A stretch of 64,000 nucleotides of DNA from Siphlonurus alternatus (GCA_949825025.1 OX463780.1:46356979-46420978), one strand, 5' to 3'. Counted from the first letter of the stretch, positions 22,301 through 36,049 are shown. Translations and numbers: made by a program. Notes: generated by a model from the sequence alone, not told the origin.

Positions 22301-24779
22301 ACTTCAATATGTACGGACGTACTTAAAGCACGTAGGTTTTAAGGCTTAACCTGAGAAATTTGGACGAAAAATTCGCTACAACAGATTTTCTTCAAATTAA
22401 TTTGGTGGACTCACAACAATCGTCAAATTAGCTCTGAATTTTTTCGGAATTTTTTAACCGTTGGTTTAATTATAATTAATTTATTTAAATGAGAATTTTG
22501 TATCCTTCCAATGTTAAATTTGTTAATTAGCATTGCAAAAAAACTATACAACAGATTCTTTTACTTTTTTTTTTACTAAAACCTAATTTTTTAGACTATT
22601 TTTCTGAATTATTTTCATATATTTTGAACCGTGGCGATGATCGTTACCTATATGTGATGAGAAATGTGGCAACGTTCTCAAGGACTGTTGTCACCACCCC
22701 CTCCTAAAAATTTATGCGCATTCCAATGCAAACAGTGTTGCCACTATAGCCACACCTCTTGACCTTGACAGACAAATTCTCAGGTTATACCTTAAATTTG
22801 CCTTTTTTTTTCAGTGACATTCACACCAGAAGCAGTTCCCGACCCCACCATCAGCAGCAGTTGTGTTCCGATCCCTCCCCCTCCTCCGTCCCTGGAACTC
22901 CCTCCCCTACCTGCCCCAGCACCCTGCGAATCTCCCTCGTACCTCCCCTCTCCACAACCTGTCCCCTCCCCTCCCTCGGTCGTGATTGCAAGCTCAGAGC
23001 CTGTTGTACAAATGCCCCCTCCTGCCATCCCTCCTTGCCGACCATCACTCCCTCTCCTCACTCCCCCCTCCCTTGCTCCCAGGCCTCAAGTTCCACCTCC
23101 TCTACTGGCTACTACTCAGTCAACGGTGCTACCACCAGGTCTTGGTTTTGTCGCCCAGCGGCCCACAATCGCCACTACCCTACCAGCAGCAGCTGTAGCC
23201 TCGGTAGCTACAGTGGTGCCATCTGTAGGGGCAGCAGCGAGTGTGGCGGTGGGTCCAACTGTTGCCTCAATCAAAACTAAGCCTTCAGCTATGCCCCAGG
23301 TATTTGTCAGAAGCAGCTAATTAAGTGGATAGTGCGGTCTTTGTGTGTGCTTCTCTTCTCTAGTTTGACATAAAAAACCCTTTGATGAACATTGATTCTA
23401 TTGTTGATTGTTGTTTGGTAAAGGCAGTAGAATCAATGAAAGATACTTTTGTATTATCTTTTTTGGTTATGGTGTTAGTTTGATTTATACTTTCTACATT
23501 GGGATATTAAAATGCGCATGGTATTTTCAGTAGCGAAGTGTTTGGATTTACTATTGTTGGAATTGATGATATTTGATAGAAAATTATAAGATTTTGCCCA
23601 TTTATTTACATTTATAAATAAATGATTTTGATATCAAATATAAGCAGCAACAAAAAGTTAAATTGTACTCGGAGTCTTTGTGACAGTTGTTTTTATGATT
23701 GTATCATTTTATCATCATTACCATTAGTTTGAATTGTTACTAAAACTACATTATAAATTTCTTTTTATTAATTTCTATACTTTGATGTCTCTGTATTAAA
23801 GAATGATACTTCGAAACTTGTAGTTTTGGGTTCTGGTTCTGGAGAGACAGGTTACTCTGACTTTATTTTTGACTTGTTTTTGTTCTGTCTACAGGGTGGG
23901 CGTGGTTCTCGATCATCCAACAAACCTCCACCTCCCGGTGCTGTAAACCTCGAGCGTTCCTACCAGATCTGCCAGGCGGTCATACAGAACAGTCCCAATC
24001 GCGATCAGCTGCAAGGACAACTCTTGCCTCCTCCCTCCATGCGAGCAGGCTCTAAACCTGCAGCGAGGGCCACTCAGTCCGGAGTGATCACCTCTTCCAG
24101 AGTGGGGGTCTCTACTAAAGCAGCGACCAAGCCAGTGGGCAAGATTCCGTTACCACAGCCTCGAGCTATGGTACCTCCCATCGTAGTGCGACATGTTTTT
24201 ACATCTCCACAAGGTGTACCTGTAACAATGGCTCTCTTACCTCAACCTAATTCTTCAACCGTATCACCGTCTATCATAGAGAGGAGAAGAAACTCAAACG
24301 GACTAACTCCAAGAACATTACCGTTAACATCACCTGTACCTCTTCCATTACCTCCGTTACAAGTACTAGAAACTGCAGGGCCACATTCAACACATCTCTC
24401 GCAGTATATTTTAGTACAAAGAACACCTAGACCTCCTCAACCAATCAGAGCATCAAGTGCTCCCCCCACTCAATTAGCAGTAGCGAATCATATGCAAACT
24501 GGTCGACCAGCGAGTGTAGATGCTACCAGTCTTGAACGTGGTGGGATTGCTTTGCACGGTATTGCAGTTCGAAACGGTCCTCAACAGCAACCTTCTGAGC
24601 AGGTGATACAACCGGGATCGTGTCCCTCTCCATCTTCAAGTTCTGCTCCGTCTGCACGGAGGCAGCAAGAATGTCTATGTAACCTCAAAGCGATGATCAT
24701 GTGTCAGAAATGTGGAGCGTTTTGTCATGATGATTGTATTGGACCATCAAGACTCTGCGTCACATGTCTCATAAGATAA
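16360..24779 (+). CDS. Asx: Asx/ASXL Polycomb-group protein (BAP1 deubiquitinase cofactor)
   Basis: ASXL proteins activate BAP1/Calypso to remove ubiquitin from histone H2A. Exons: 16343-16522, 17139-17374, 17563-17748, 18178-18437, 18788-18938, 19218-19578, 20111-20689, 20864-21075, 21619-21886, 22815-23299, 23895-24779 (TAA). All phases match, giving 1261 residues if translation starts at the ATG at 16360. Residues about 195-345 form the DEUBAD (ASXH) domain: [50 protein letters not shown] (the NEF motif) and [13 protein letters not shown]. The last 36 residues form the ASXL-type PHD finger ([20 protein letters not shown]). Between them lie long proline-, glutamate- and serine-rich disordered stretches. 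The N-terminal HARE-HTH (ASXN) domain was not seen; the first exon starts at an acceptor (16341-16342), so either an upstream 5' UTR exon or missing N-terminal coding exons exist. Two introns are GC-AG. Confidence 0.93.
16693..16741. repeat. Intronic inverted repeat in Asx
   Basis: GTGCAATTATGAGCT and its exact inverse complement AGCTCATAATTGCAC are separated by about 19 bases in the intron after the first Asx coding exon. Further AGCTCATTATT copies follow nearby (16770-16810). Likely a degraded MITE; no function is indicated. Confidence 0.6.
17749..18177 (+). other. GC-AG intron of Asx
   Basis: The upstream exon ends CAGGAG and the intron begins GCAAGT; it ends CCTACAG. Joining there gives [12 protein letters not shown], matching the conserved ASXL block, whereas the nearby GT would shift the frame out of the conserved sequence. 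Confidence 0.85.
18939..19217 (+). other. Second GC-AG intron of Asx
   Basis: The exon ends CCCTGGAAG, the intron starts GCAAGTGACC and ends GTTACAG. The join gives [14 protein letters not shown], which fits the end of the DEUBAD domain. Using the adjacent GT instead leads to a stop after a few codons with the same acceptor. Confidence 0.85.
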
Positions 24780-26058
24780 ATATAACGAGACAAGAGAAAA
24801 ATTGATCTTTTACCATCTATATTCTTTCACCTTGTAATAAAAATTCATGGTATTTCTATAAATATATATATTTATAACGCACAGTATCACGTGAAACTTG
24901 TTTAGAGAGTAGATGGTATTGGTAAGAGTCTTGAGGTTTAATTTCATAAATTATAAAAAAAAATGCTTGGCAAGATATCAGTAAAATATTGTGAAAGAAA
25001 TCTTGCCATACTTGGTCAGTATATAAATATAATATCTTCCAGAATTCTATTATCATAGTAATTAAAAATTACAATATATAATATATATTTCAATAGTGTA
25101 ATATAATAATAATTAATTCTTATATTTTAATCAGGAATACATTTTTTTGCTGTTGCAGTTATAAATTATTATAGTATGTTAACTGTTTAACTTGTGTATA
25201 TTTTCTTCTGATACTCTGTACTGTGAATTAACAGAGACTATCACAGACCCCTGTGTCTATTGGCCATAAATTTGACCGAGAATTGCATTGCATATTTTCA
25301 GGTGACCTTAATGCCACTGTCGCACATAAGCTTAACTGATTTTTTTTCAGTCAAAGTTGTGGCTATAAAACACAGAGGTCTCTGATGGTCTCTGGTGAAT
25401 TAATTTTATTATTATTATTATTATTATTATCCTAACGATTACTATGACAGTAACATAAATCTGCTGCTTTGTTCCTTGTGCCGTGATGGCTTTAGCAAAG
25501 TTCCGTCAACAATTATAATATGAAGATAACAATAGCGACGAAGTGAGATCTACCTCAAGAGATAAGTGAAACATTTTTTCTAAATGAGAAAAACATTAAA
25601 AAAAAAACAATGAGATTTTTTTTTCCTTTTTAGTGATAAGAAACAAAACATTATTTAACTATTTTTCGTGACCCTTCTCCCATTTTGTTTTAAAAGACTT
25701 AATTAAAAATCATTGTTTAGTATTAATGTAAATATAATGATATTTTTTATTTAATATTTTCATTGATCATGTATATTTTTTATTTAATTTAGTTGTTGTA
25801 AATTGTGACATTTTAGAATAGATGACATAATATTTTAAGGATTTTTACTATGAAATTTGTGAAATATTTTTTATTACTTGATGTAGTTAATAATGCAACT
25901 AATACGGCTCATACTTGTAGGTTATCCATGTATTTCATTTACACTGTTTTGATTTTCTTTTTATTTGCACTTAAAATTTATGGAGTGTTGAATGTTTCAC
26001 AACAATTAAAATAAAAATATTGCAACAAAAATTATTACTTTTATCTTAAAATTTATCA

Positions 26059-26095
<37 letters not shown>

Positions 26096-28403
26096 AATAA
26101 ATAAATAAAAATATTTGATCTAATGAATATTAATTTACTTAACACTTCAGATATTTTATTGCACTAATTATTTCATTTTTGTTACCTGTATCTATTTTTT
26201 CATATAAAAAAGGATGCCACTTAATTTTGAAGAGTTTAAGTGAGTAACTTTTCTGTAATGTGCAATTTTTCTCATATTATAGTTAATAATTTTCAATAGT
26301 TTTATGATAAAAAAAAAAATCCCACAGTATGTTTTCCTCACAGGAGTCATTAAGTTTTCAACTTTTGCAATAAAATAATTCAATGTTCTGTAGATAATAC
26401 TATGACAGCTTTGACAATTAATTCATAAAAAAAAAATAATAAACATTTCATAAAAAATCATCAAAAAATATCGCACCATCTGTATGTTGTGTAAACATAT
26501 TTATTCTCAATATTTGTTTAGCTCTTTATCAAACTGCAATACTCTTTTGAACTTAATATAATCACTAAGTTGTTTTTGATATTGAGCTACATAATTTAGG
26601 TGCCAGTAATTTAATTAAAAAAAAAAAAAAGCTTAAATCACTGCAAAAAGCAGTTTAGAATCCATATTACATGGCCTCATATCTAAATCCATTTAAAGCT
26701 TTGATGTGTCTTGTTTTTGTGCATTTTTATTGCTGTCAAAGAGGGTATGATACCAATGTCAGAAGAGTTTCAGAGTGCCAATGGAATGGTTTTACACACA
26801 TTTGATGTGGAGAGACTCTGTATGTAAATTTTTTTGTGAACTAGAATATAGTTGGAAAGAAAAAGTCTTTGTATTGAGTTTTTTATTGCGCCAATTGTGA
26901 ATAAATATTACATAAATTTAAACACTGGCTTTTTAATTTTGAACTATTGTACCTTGTAAAACGTATTCTAATATATATTTTTTTCAATAATGAACAACCA
27001 AATTTAATTCTATTACAATTATGCATTTTATTTTATAAATTACAACAGGAATAATTATTTACATTTTATATCCGTAACTTAACACAAAAATTACACAACA
27101 TAGGATTATACACGGAAACAAAGAATGAGAAACACCAACTTGGAAATCAATCAAGTGGAATAGTAAATTAAAAACTGCCAAAAATAATACATATATATTA
27201 AAAATAAAATAAAAAGTGATCCACTTCTAAAATAATGTCTTTGAAAAAGAAAATATATAATTGCAAAAATATTCATGAGCACCGTGTTATGGCCATCATT
27301 GTTTGTTGCATTAACAGAAAAACACATTTTAACAATTAACTGGTACAAAAACAGTGATGTGAACCAACATTGTTGTAATCTTGACTTCATTTAAATTGCA
27401 TAGAAATTTCTAAAAACAATACAGAAACAAAAAGTCTATAAAATGTGATGGTCATATTATATAGGTCAGATAATTCGTAAGAACGTAAGTTTGAAATAAT
27501 GAGATAATAATCCAAGGTATCATTTTTTATCTCAAGATTTATCATTTAATATTATATTTTATTGGTTAATTTAATAGAGTATCAAATACAGTTCTCTAGC
27601 ATGATTAATTATATGCCTAAAAGCTAACTATTCAAGTTTGAATCTGATTTTGGTGTCTTTTATTTTTAGATATCAGTATCACAAAAATTAAAATAAATAT
27701 AACTAAATTTTGGGAAAAATAATAGAACCAAAAGTTTTAAAATGTTACTAAACTTGAATTATTTGCTAAAATAATCAGGTTTAATTTCTTTGCACTGTTA
27801 TTTTAAATTACTTATTATGATGAAATTGTAGTAGATTATATTTTAAACACTCTTATATTATAAAACAGGTCCTGGAAATTAAACAGGTGTTTATTGAAAG
27901 TAAAGGTTAGTTTATCATCTCGTTTCATTCAAACGGCCTTTAGTGAATTTGACTTTTCACCTTATTTTATAACCAGGCCCTGAAGTTTGCAAGAATTGCT
28001 ATGCACCTTATTTTTTTATTTTCTCCAGCACATGGAAATCTTATTTTTTTTTTTTTTTAGCTTGAGTTATTTTAAAGATACATAGTTTAATATCATTTTA
28101 AACTGAGAATTAATTTCATTTTTTTAATGTAGTAAGAAGTACTTTTAAATGTTGATTTAATTAATTTATAGATAATTGATGATTAACTTTCTTTTTTTGT
28201 ATTTAATAAACTGACACTACAGTATATAGCATTTTATAATAACAACTACGCTCCTCTGAATATAAAAACATTCAGTTGTTATTAATTTATGGCAGAATGA
28301 AATATCATACTTCTGAAGGCAGAAGATTTTGTTTTATTTTTTTATAGTATTAAAATAATATTTGAGTTGTTAATGTAAGTATTATTATATAACTTATAAT
28401 TAC
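24780..28403. other. Convergent 3' UTRs of Asx and BTBD6
   Basis: No coding segment on either strand. Plus-strand AATAAA signals occur at about 24836 and 26900-26905, with others between; a minus-strand AATAAA (TTTATT on the plus strand) lies at 27027-27032. A poly-T tract of about 30 bases starts near 26061 and an (ATT)n run lies at about 25407-25430. The 3' ends of the two genes thus probably face each other around 26.9-27.0 kb, though a much shorter Asx 3' UTR ending near 24.86 kb is also possible. Confidence 0.5.
25232..25394. mobile_element. 163-bp MITE with 9-bp target duplication
   Basis: The element begins CAGAGACTATCACAGACC and ends with the imperfect inverse complement GGTCTCTGATGGTCTCTG. 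Flanking direct repeats are identical 9-mers GTGAATTAA (25223-25231 and 25395-25403). Nine-base duplications are typical of Mutator-like elements. It lies in the probable 3' UTR region of Asx. The same CAGAGACC ends are found in the mini-palindrome at 13523-13544. Confidence 0.85.
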
Positions 28404-31400
28404 TCAGTGTTCTTCTGTAAGTTGTGGTCCGTAGAAGATGAGTTCTGGTATTTGACCTCCTTGTACTCCAGTTCCGTTGGTGCTCTCCGAGGAACATTGG
28501 AATTGGAACGTGACACAGCCTACTGCAACTTCGCTCATGCCCTCCTGTCCGAAGTAACTCAGCTCTTGTCCGTCTAGGACTGCGGAGGCCGTGTAGAAAG
28601 CCTCGGGTTCGATCTGAATGGGATGTTTGAAGTAAACGTGGAAGGTATTGCTGGAACCGTCAGAAAAGAACTGTGTCTCGTGCTCGGCCATCACGCGGCC
28701 CAGACGCTTCAGTTCTATCTTGACGTTGTAGTCAGCAGCACCGTTGGACGAGCCGTACAGACCAAACCCAACCACGAAGATCCTCTTGTCAACGCTGAAC
28801 TGAATGCTGTCACAACGTCCACGGTAACGCCATTGGTTGTTACGATATGCACATGATTGGAAACGATGGCAGATCTGTGAAAAAGAAAATATGTCACTTT
28901 TGTAGGAGTATTGAAATAAACACAAGTTAAAAAATTATCATTACATTTATGTACTGTATAACAAGTTGTTGATGCTTTATTAATTTTTTTGCTAAAATTT
29001 ATTCTATCAACTCAATACAGTATGTTCTCTGTATAGTTCATAGTGTATTTGATAAAACTGAAAAATGAGTTTTATTCATCCAATAATAAAAATAATCTGC
29101 CCATCGCTAATTACAATACGTAAGTAATTGTGAGACCTATTACAATTATACCAAGTATAGGATTTAAATCAGTGACTTCCGTACTCCTGTATTCAAATCT
29201 ATCTCACCAAATAAGAACACTAACAATCTGAGGTACACAAAGCCCTCAGTCTCACCTGTGGTTTCAGTCCGGTACGTGGCTTGGTGGGGTAGCTCAGCTG
29301 GGGCTTGTTGTGGGCGGTGAAGTGCAGGAAGATGTCAATGGTTTCCTTGAGGGTGAGCACCCCCTGCTGGGCCGCCCCATTGGCAAACTCCTCGAGGGCC
29401 ATGGTGGGGATCCTCACGAGGTGCAGCGCCTTCCCCAGCACCGCCCTCACGTTCTGGGCGTTTGCCTCAAGCTCCCGCCTCGAACACTCGGCACGAGCCC
29501 AGCTGAGGGCGGCCTCGAACAGAGCCATCTCCTTGCAGTTGAGAGTCTCCCTCGCTAGCACAGACTCCAGCGTGTGGAGATCAATGTCGACGAACCCCTC
29601 CGAGCGCAGGGCCATCTCCGCCTGCAGACAACAAGCAATCTTTCAGTACTGGGTACCTAACTGGGATAAAAAATTAATGAGGAAATTAAATTAAGCTTTA
29701 GGTAGAAATTTTAAACATACAGTAGTTTAGGTATTAATGTACAGTAAAAACTTGTTATTACATTAAGTCAAGGGCCCCAGGAAATTAGGTTTACCTTATA
29801 CGTATCTAGTTTTTCCTATACATACAATGCTAATTAATTTTTATGGAACCACAATCTCCTTTACTCAAAATTGAATTTTACCTAACATAACATATAAAGT
29901 TCTACATATAGCATACACTATTCATAATTACAATATACTTATTTTATCATAACACAAAATATTAAAATCCAAAGAACAATTAGTACAGTAGATAAATTTT
30001 CTTCTAGTTGTACATCATACAGAATTTTAGTGAAAAAAAAAAAAAATGAAATTATTTTTTTAATAAAGTAGAAAAAAACTACTGTTTTTTTTTTAACAAA
30101 ACAATATTTTTGGTAGTATATACAGTATCTTTTCAATTTTAGCTTATTAACTCCTGTAGATGATATAGCTTTAAAAATATCCAAATCTTCCTCAGCAAAG
30201 TTCATTTGAAGCATCTGAAAGAGACGGACAATTCAATCTCACCTGAGCGTCAATCACCTCCCAGCATCGCTGCATCAGCTCAGGCTCTTCAAATAGACGA
30301 GACTGGCTGAGCAGCAGACACGCGTTTTTTGCCGTCAGACTGGTTTCAAGGTAGTTCACGCAGGCTCGGGCCAGGTGGGGCACTATGTACTTCTTGGCCA
30401 CATAGAGCGTCGCTAGCACCGTGTCTGCCTCCAGTTGGATCTCGTCACAGTACAGGTATCTGCAAGTCAGTGAAGCAGTGTTGGTGAAAACTGAGTCTTT
30501 TATGTCTGAACAAAATAAAAAAATTAGAAAAATTATTTATCACTTTTTTTTTTTTTTTAGTGAAACAGTTGGCTACCTATTGAGCTCATGTAAGTATTTT
30601 AGAACTCTAATTATTTAAATACTGTATTAAGTTTAACGCAGGTAGAAAAAATACATATTTCAAGAAAATAAATGTACTGTATTTTTTGTCAGTTTGTACA
30701 CTGAGCACCAAGCTAGATGTATCATCTTAGGATATTGCAAGAAAAAGGTATAACGTTGTCAATTCATGTCTCACAGACATAGATAAAGCCAATTAAATTA
30801 TTTGGCAATGTCACTTTATATTGTACTACATATATCATTGGCAGGTAGCTTTCAGCTTTGATGTTATCTATTTAATATTTGAATCACACGACACTTCTCA
30901 GCATCAGATCACTTAAACAAGGCCACTACATCTTACAAGGCAAAACTTGCTGCCCCACCAAAATTCCAGGTGCACAGATAGCCATGAAGAGTGGGGCAGC
31001 ACACACTGTTGTCACTCACTTGAGCATGGTGAGGAATGCGGAAGGCTCCACGTCAGGAACTTCTATCTCATTTCTCTCCTCGGCAAGTCCTCCGAAGAAC
31101 ATTGCGTAGAAGACGGAGCTGCCCGTCGCAAGCACGTACTTGTGGGCGGGGATGCTCTGGCCTGGACACAAGACAGACTTTAGTACGTGAAGCTTTGTTA
31201 CATTGAAATACGATATTACAACGGGAACAGAGGTTTCATTAACAAATGTTTATTTAGGATATATTTTAAACACTCCGTAAGTCAATTCAGAACTTCTCAG
31301 TGTACTTAATTAATTTTAATGCTGTTACCGAGAGCCTTTTAGATTAAGTTGCATTACTACAAAGAAAAATGTCATGGTAGTAGAACCCTCCCTGCTTCTT

Positions 31401-32417
31401 ATACAGTATTTTAAGTAAGGTAACAAGGCCAAGCCTATTTTAAAAATATCTTTTTAGTTTAAATAGCCATTTAAAATCAGGAAAAGAAGACTGGAAAAAA
31501 ATTATACTACTATGCTGTACCATGCTATACGTAAGACTGTTAAGTCAGTGTTTTCTCAGACGAGAACTGTCACTCACTTGGACTGCCGACAATAAAGTGG
31601 ATGTCCGCCATGAGCTCGTTGTTGAACATGGCAGCATTTCGCTCACGTACGGTCGGCCTGCTGGCCTGCCAGTTCGGGTCTTGTGTGGTTTGTCCCGCGG
31701 GCGGAGAGAGAGGGGGCGAGAGGTTGAAGGTCGCGGTGAGGGAGTTCGGAGAGGCAAGGGGAGAGCTGGGGGCACTTGCCGGCTGAGTGACCAGAATGCT
31801 CTCTCGCTGAGATATCCCGCCACCGCTGCCGTTTGGAGGAGAGCCTGCATTGTTGATACTTTCCGCTGTTGACAAACAAGAAAACAATCCAACCGTAATA
31901 TGTCTAAAGTTTAAGTAGGATTTTATCTTTCTTCTATGCATATCATAATATAGCTCTAGGGGATTGTTAATGAGTCTGCTTGTATTATTGAAGTATACTG
32001 ACTGCAGAGGTTTCAACGTCTATCTCTAGAATGCATATTGATTTTATTTTTGAGATGAAAATAGACATTTATATTTTCTGTACCTATTGTATGCATATGC
32101 ATATGCATATGTACTGCAAATAGGATTCTGTCCATGAAATTAAATGTTTATTTTTAGTAAATGCAAGCACATAATGCCCTTGTAAACTATAAAGAAGGTT
32201 ATGACTATGTTTATATACAATATTTGTTATATTTTATGGTTTCTTTACATGTTTGTTTACGTTCTGAAGAGGGACTGGTGCAAAGAGCCAGTAGAGAAAA
32301 ACAGAACTCACCGTTAACCCAGGCATTTGTTTGTGATACCGGTATCGAATCTTGAGGAAACCGCTTCACCGGTGGTTTTGTTGATATTTTAGAGTACAAA
32401 TTGGACATAGCCATCAT
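28404..32417 (-). CDS. BTBD6: BTBD6/BTBD3-type BTB-BACK-PHR protein
   Basis: Proteins of this family act as substrate adaptors for Cullin-3 ubiquitin ligases; fly lute and vertebrate BTBD6 affect neural development. Six coding exons on the minus strand with GT-AG introns in matching phase: 32417-32312 (ATG), 31865-31578, 31161-31020, 30459-30243, 29621-29256, 28874-28404 (TGA), giving 529 residues, normal for the family. Residues about 110-220 are the BTB domain ([54 protein letters not shown]). Residues 225-340 are the BACK region ([38 protein letters not shown]). Residues 375-525 are the PHR domain ([69 protein letters not shown]). The N-terminus is low-complexity serine/proline. BTBD3 and BTBD6 are not separable here; BTBD1/2 are less similar. 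Confidence 0.95.
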
Positions 32418-32453
32418 AAAATCGTGTTAGAAAGGAATATATTTAGACTTCTG

Positions 32454-32477
32454 TCACACGTCAGCCATGTTCTCCAT
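32454..32477 (-). other. Possible upstream ORF of BTBD6
   Basis: On the minus strand, 36 bases before the BTBD6 start, a short frame reads MENMADV and stops. It would lie in the 5' UTR if transcription starts further upstream, which the sequence does not settle. Confidence 0.25.
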
Positions 32478-34450
32478 CGATACAGCCAAGGTCAAATGGG
32501 CGAAGAGCGGAGAAAAATACAAGAATACGTCATATCCGGCTTATAAAATTACCCGGGTAATTTTAAACTTCCAAACTTAAAAGACCGAAAAGACAAAGCG
32601 ACAAAAAGCAGAGAGGGTCTCTGTGAAGACAAAGTTGAATGACAGATTTTGACAGTACAGTCAAATTAAAGGACACAGTTAATCTGCAGCAGGTATCTCG
32701 TAAAACTGACAGTCACTATTGTTTACTGCATGCACCTAAAGTCTTAATGAAATTAGAAATAGGAAAATCCACTGTTGTATATTATAACTATAAAATTTAT
32801 TATTATGCAATTAAAGGCCGAATCCGAATTAATTTTATAGCATGATGTAAAAATATTAAAAAAAAATATTAATTAATTCATTATTTGATTAAGGATTTGT
32901 ACTGTCTATATAACAGGGGTCCTACAATACAGCTCTAGCCCTATTATACATACTTACTTTTTATCCTACACTTTTTATTTAGGAGGATGAGGTATATATT
33001 ATGTATTTTATATATACATAATGTGCTGCAGCGCTGCAGTCAATATTTTGTGCAGTGATGTGTAACAAACTCAAAAACATTCTATATTAATTTCCAATTC
33101 CACCCTCATTATAATTATAAAACAAAATAATACAGTTCGAATTCTATTTAAAATGAATTTTTATACGAAAATAATTTATTTATTTATTTTTATACGAAAA
33201 TAATTTAACACACCAGTCTTATTTTAATTTAATTTTACATCAATTAATTTAAAAAAAAAACATAATATTATTTTTATTTCGTCTATTTACAGGAATTTTT
33301 GCCGAATTTTAGTGAAAATATGCATTTTTTTTTGTATACTAATAATATATATTTTGTATAATTATGATAATTGTTCCCCTAATTATATATTATAAAATTC
33401 TAGCTGCTCTTTATTCTAGCATCACTCGATATTCCAGATCATTCTAATATTCTACTTCGACGAAAGAGCAATAATCTCTCGTAATTGTTGCATGATATCT
33501 GTGGTTACATGCGTGGTATATTTTTTGCACTCTCTGGCTTACGTTATATAATAACCTACATCATCTCGCAGCAGCACCTCTCGATCTATACTGTATACTT
33601 TCTCTGGGTGGGGGAAATGTCGGTGCACTAGCCTGAATACGCTCCTTGTGGTGCAATACCGTGTCATGGAATCTTGGGCAAATTGACGATGCACTTTACA
33701 TATAACAGAGATTACTGCACCTTCATTTATTTTTGGAAGTGAAATTTTATTTGCTATAATATATTATACAAAAGCAAAGAAATGTATTTTTTCTGTTTAA
33801 AGTTTTGAAATATAAAATACATAATTTATAACCTTTGTTATTTTTAAAATTGTATCATGGAAACTTTTACTTGATGATCATTTAAAAAATTAATTTTTCA
33901 AATTTACTGTTACAGGTCAAAATTATACGTTAATTTATGCCTAATATTATTTTTATAATTGCGTTGCTGCATTATGTGTTACATTAGCTATGGTAGCTAA
34001 AAAAACATTGAAATCATTATATAATGAGGTCTTTTAACTACGATATTATGAAACGCAGAATTACAACTCTAGCGAGCAGATTTTTTAAAATTATATCTTA
34101 ACGGAGCTTTCCAGATATTGCAAATGCAGTTACAATATTGAATATAATATAATTATGAGTTGATGGTTAGTTGAAATCAATAGCAACATTTTATTTACAT
34201 GTTAGTATAATTTGGAATAAAAACACAACATACGAAAATTTTAATTTATATGTTATTCAAAGTTAATTTTGTAAATTTGTATAAACTTAATTTGTATAAA
34301 AATTGAAGGCAAAGTCAATTTTGATGGTCTTATTCGGGTCTCAATTCATAAAATATATATTTCAATATATTATATCAGGAATATAAAATTATATAATTGA
34401 ATATTGAATTGCTATTGTTTACTATTTTTTTTAAAATATCATTGTACATG
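32478..34450. other. Upstream region of BTBD6 and AT-rich intergenic DNA
   Basis: A moderately GC-rich patch at about 32460-32570 may be the BTBD6 promoter. Beyond it the DNA is AT-rich without coding or repeat structure that I can support, apart from a duplicated TATACGAAAATAATTTA at about 33161-33208. Confidence 0.4.
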
Positions 34451-34561
34451 TCATCGCCTCGGAAATTTCCGTTTGCAGCCTTAATTGTTAATCACCATGC
34501 CCCGTAAGAATAACACAGAGCATGGTGATTTAATAAGGCTGCAAGTTTCTAAGGCGACGAG
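34451..34561. mobile_element. Hairpin MITE
   Basis: Inverted arms TCATCGCCTCGGAAATTT...GCAGCCTTAATTGTTAATCACCATG and CATGGTGATTTAATAAGGCTGC...TTTCTAAGGCGACGA surround a loop of about 20 bases. The TCGTCGCCT end is shared with the hairpin at 35005-35145, so both may belong to one family. Confidence 0.7.
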
Positions 34562-35004
34562 GGTATATCAATCAATATATCACAGCAAATGAGAAATCAA
34601 GTCAAGTCAAATTTGGATTTTGATAAATTTTCAATAGCAGCTCATCGAGAAAGATAACTTTGGTTGAATAATTTGCAAAACGAAGGAACAGACTAATCTA
34701 TGCCGAATTACCAAGAATTGATGATAATAGCGGCCGCCGGGGGAGTTATTTGCATATAATTTGAAGCGGGGGAGTAAAAGAAGTTGCATACATTATAGGA
34801 GTCGCAGTGAGTAACGTTTTAACTATATTATAAAATAGAAAAAAGTATTCACCTTATTTCTTTTTTTTTCCTTTATTTGAGAATTGCATGTAATACTTAT
34901 ATTAATTGCTTTATTCACGTTTATTACTGTTCATTCTATATAATTTAGACAGTTATACTGTATAATTACATTATAACATACATACTGACCATATAATATA
35001 TTCT

Positions 35005-35145
35005 ATATCGTCGCCTCAGAATGCAAATCACGTAACTACAAAAAAAATTGATGCAACTTTAAACCTTATCTCACTAGAACATAAGGGTCAAAGTTCCATC
35101 AATTTTTTGTGTAGTTACGTGATTTGCATTCTGAGGCGACGATAT
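35005..35145. mobile_element. Hairpin MITE
   Basis: Near-perfect inverted arms of about 50 bases: ATATCGTCGCCTCAGAATGC with CAAATCACGTAACTACA on the left and the inverse complement on the right. The high identity suggests a recent insertion. ATAT on both sides may be the target duplication or part of the ends. Confidence 0.75.
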
Positions 35146-36049
35146 ATGCTTCACAGATGTGAAATCCTCTTATATTAGCAGCTAGATTAACACTAATGCT
35201 TTTATAAGTGATCGAATTATTAAATATCTCTGCTTCAAAATTAAATATATCGAATATTTTTATGTGTAACAGAAATAAAAATAATCATAATTCGTAATTA
35301 AAATACAGACAAAAATTGAAGTATTCATACAACAACAAAACATCAACTTTGAAAAAAGAAGCGTTACCATCATTAATCAATCATGCAGTATAAAATTAAG
35401 GTTACTCAAAAAACTCTAAATCATATATTGCAGTTTTATTTTCATCCAAAAACGTACAATAATTATAAAATCTTAATTATGCCTTGTTTTGAAATTACAC
35501 AACACTTGAATATCACAATTACTCAGATTTTGAAATATTACTCCTAACATGACGTCACTAGCATAGCTCTGTAAATTATTTTGTGATAACAAAATGTACT
35601 TGGCCTTATTCCTACGATCACGTCGATCACACGTGCATAAATTGTGCCATATAGATGCACGTTATTCTTTATTTAAGAAAAATAAACATCTTATAGTAAT
35701 TACTGTCGTTACTTAGAATAGATATAAATATTTTTTTACACACTTTATAGAATTGTGATGTTGTTCAACAGGTTTATGTTGCAATAAACAAGTTCTCATC
35801 AAACCCCGTGAACTTATAAGATTTGCACATACCGCAATCTTACAGTACTTTTAATAGAGTGTAAAAATACATCATATAAAAAGTATTAATTAAATTTTAA
35901 TTAGATTTAATTTATTACATTATTAAATTAAATCAGTTAGTGCATTAAATAGATAAAACAATGAAATGGAGGAATAAAAAAAAGTTCAATATATCAGGAT
36001 GACTGGTTTAGAAATTTGATGTAAATATCAAATAGTATTAATAGTCAGT

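Noticed and set aside
31522..31892. Plus-strand frames opposite the BTBD6 exon
   Set aside because: They are antisense shadows of the Ser/Pro-rich second exon of BTBD6 and read across its splice sites.
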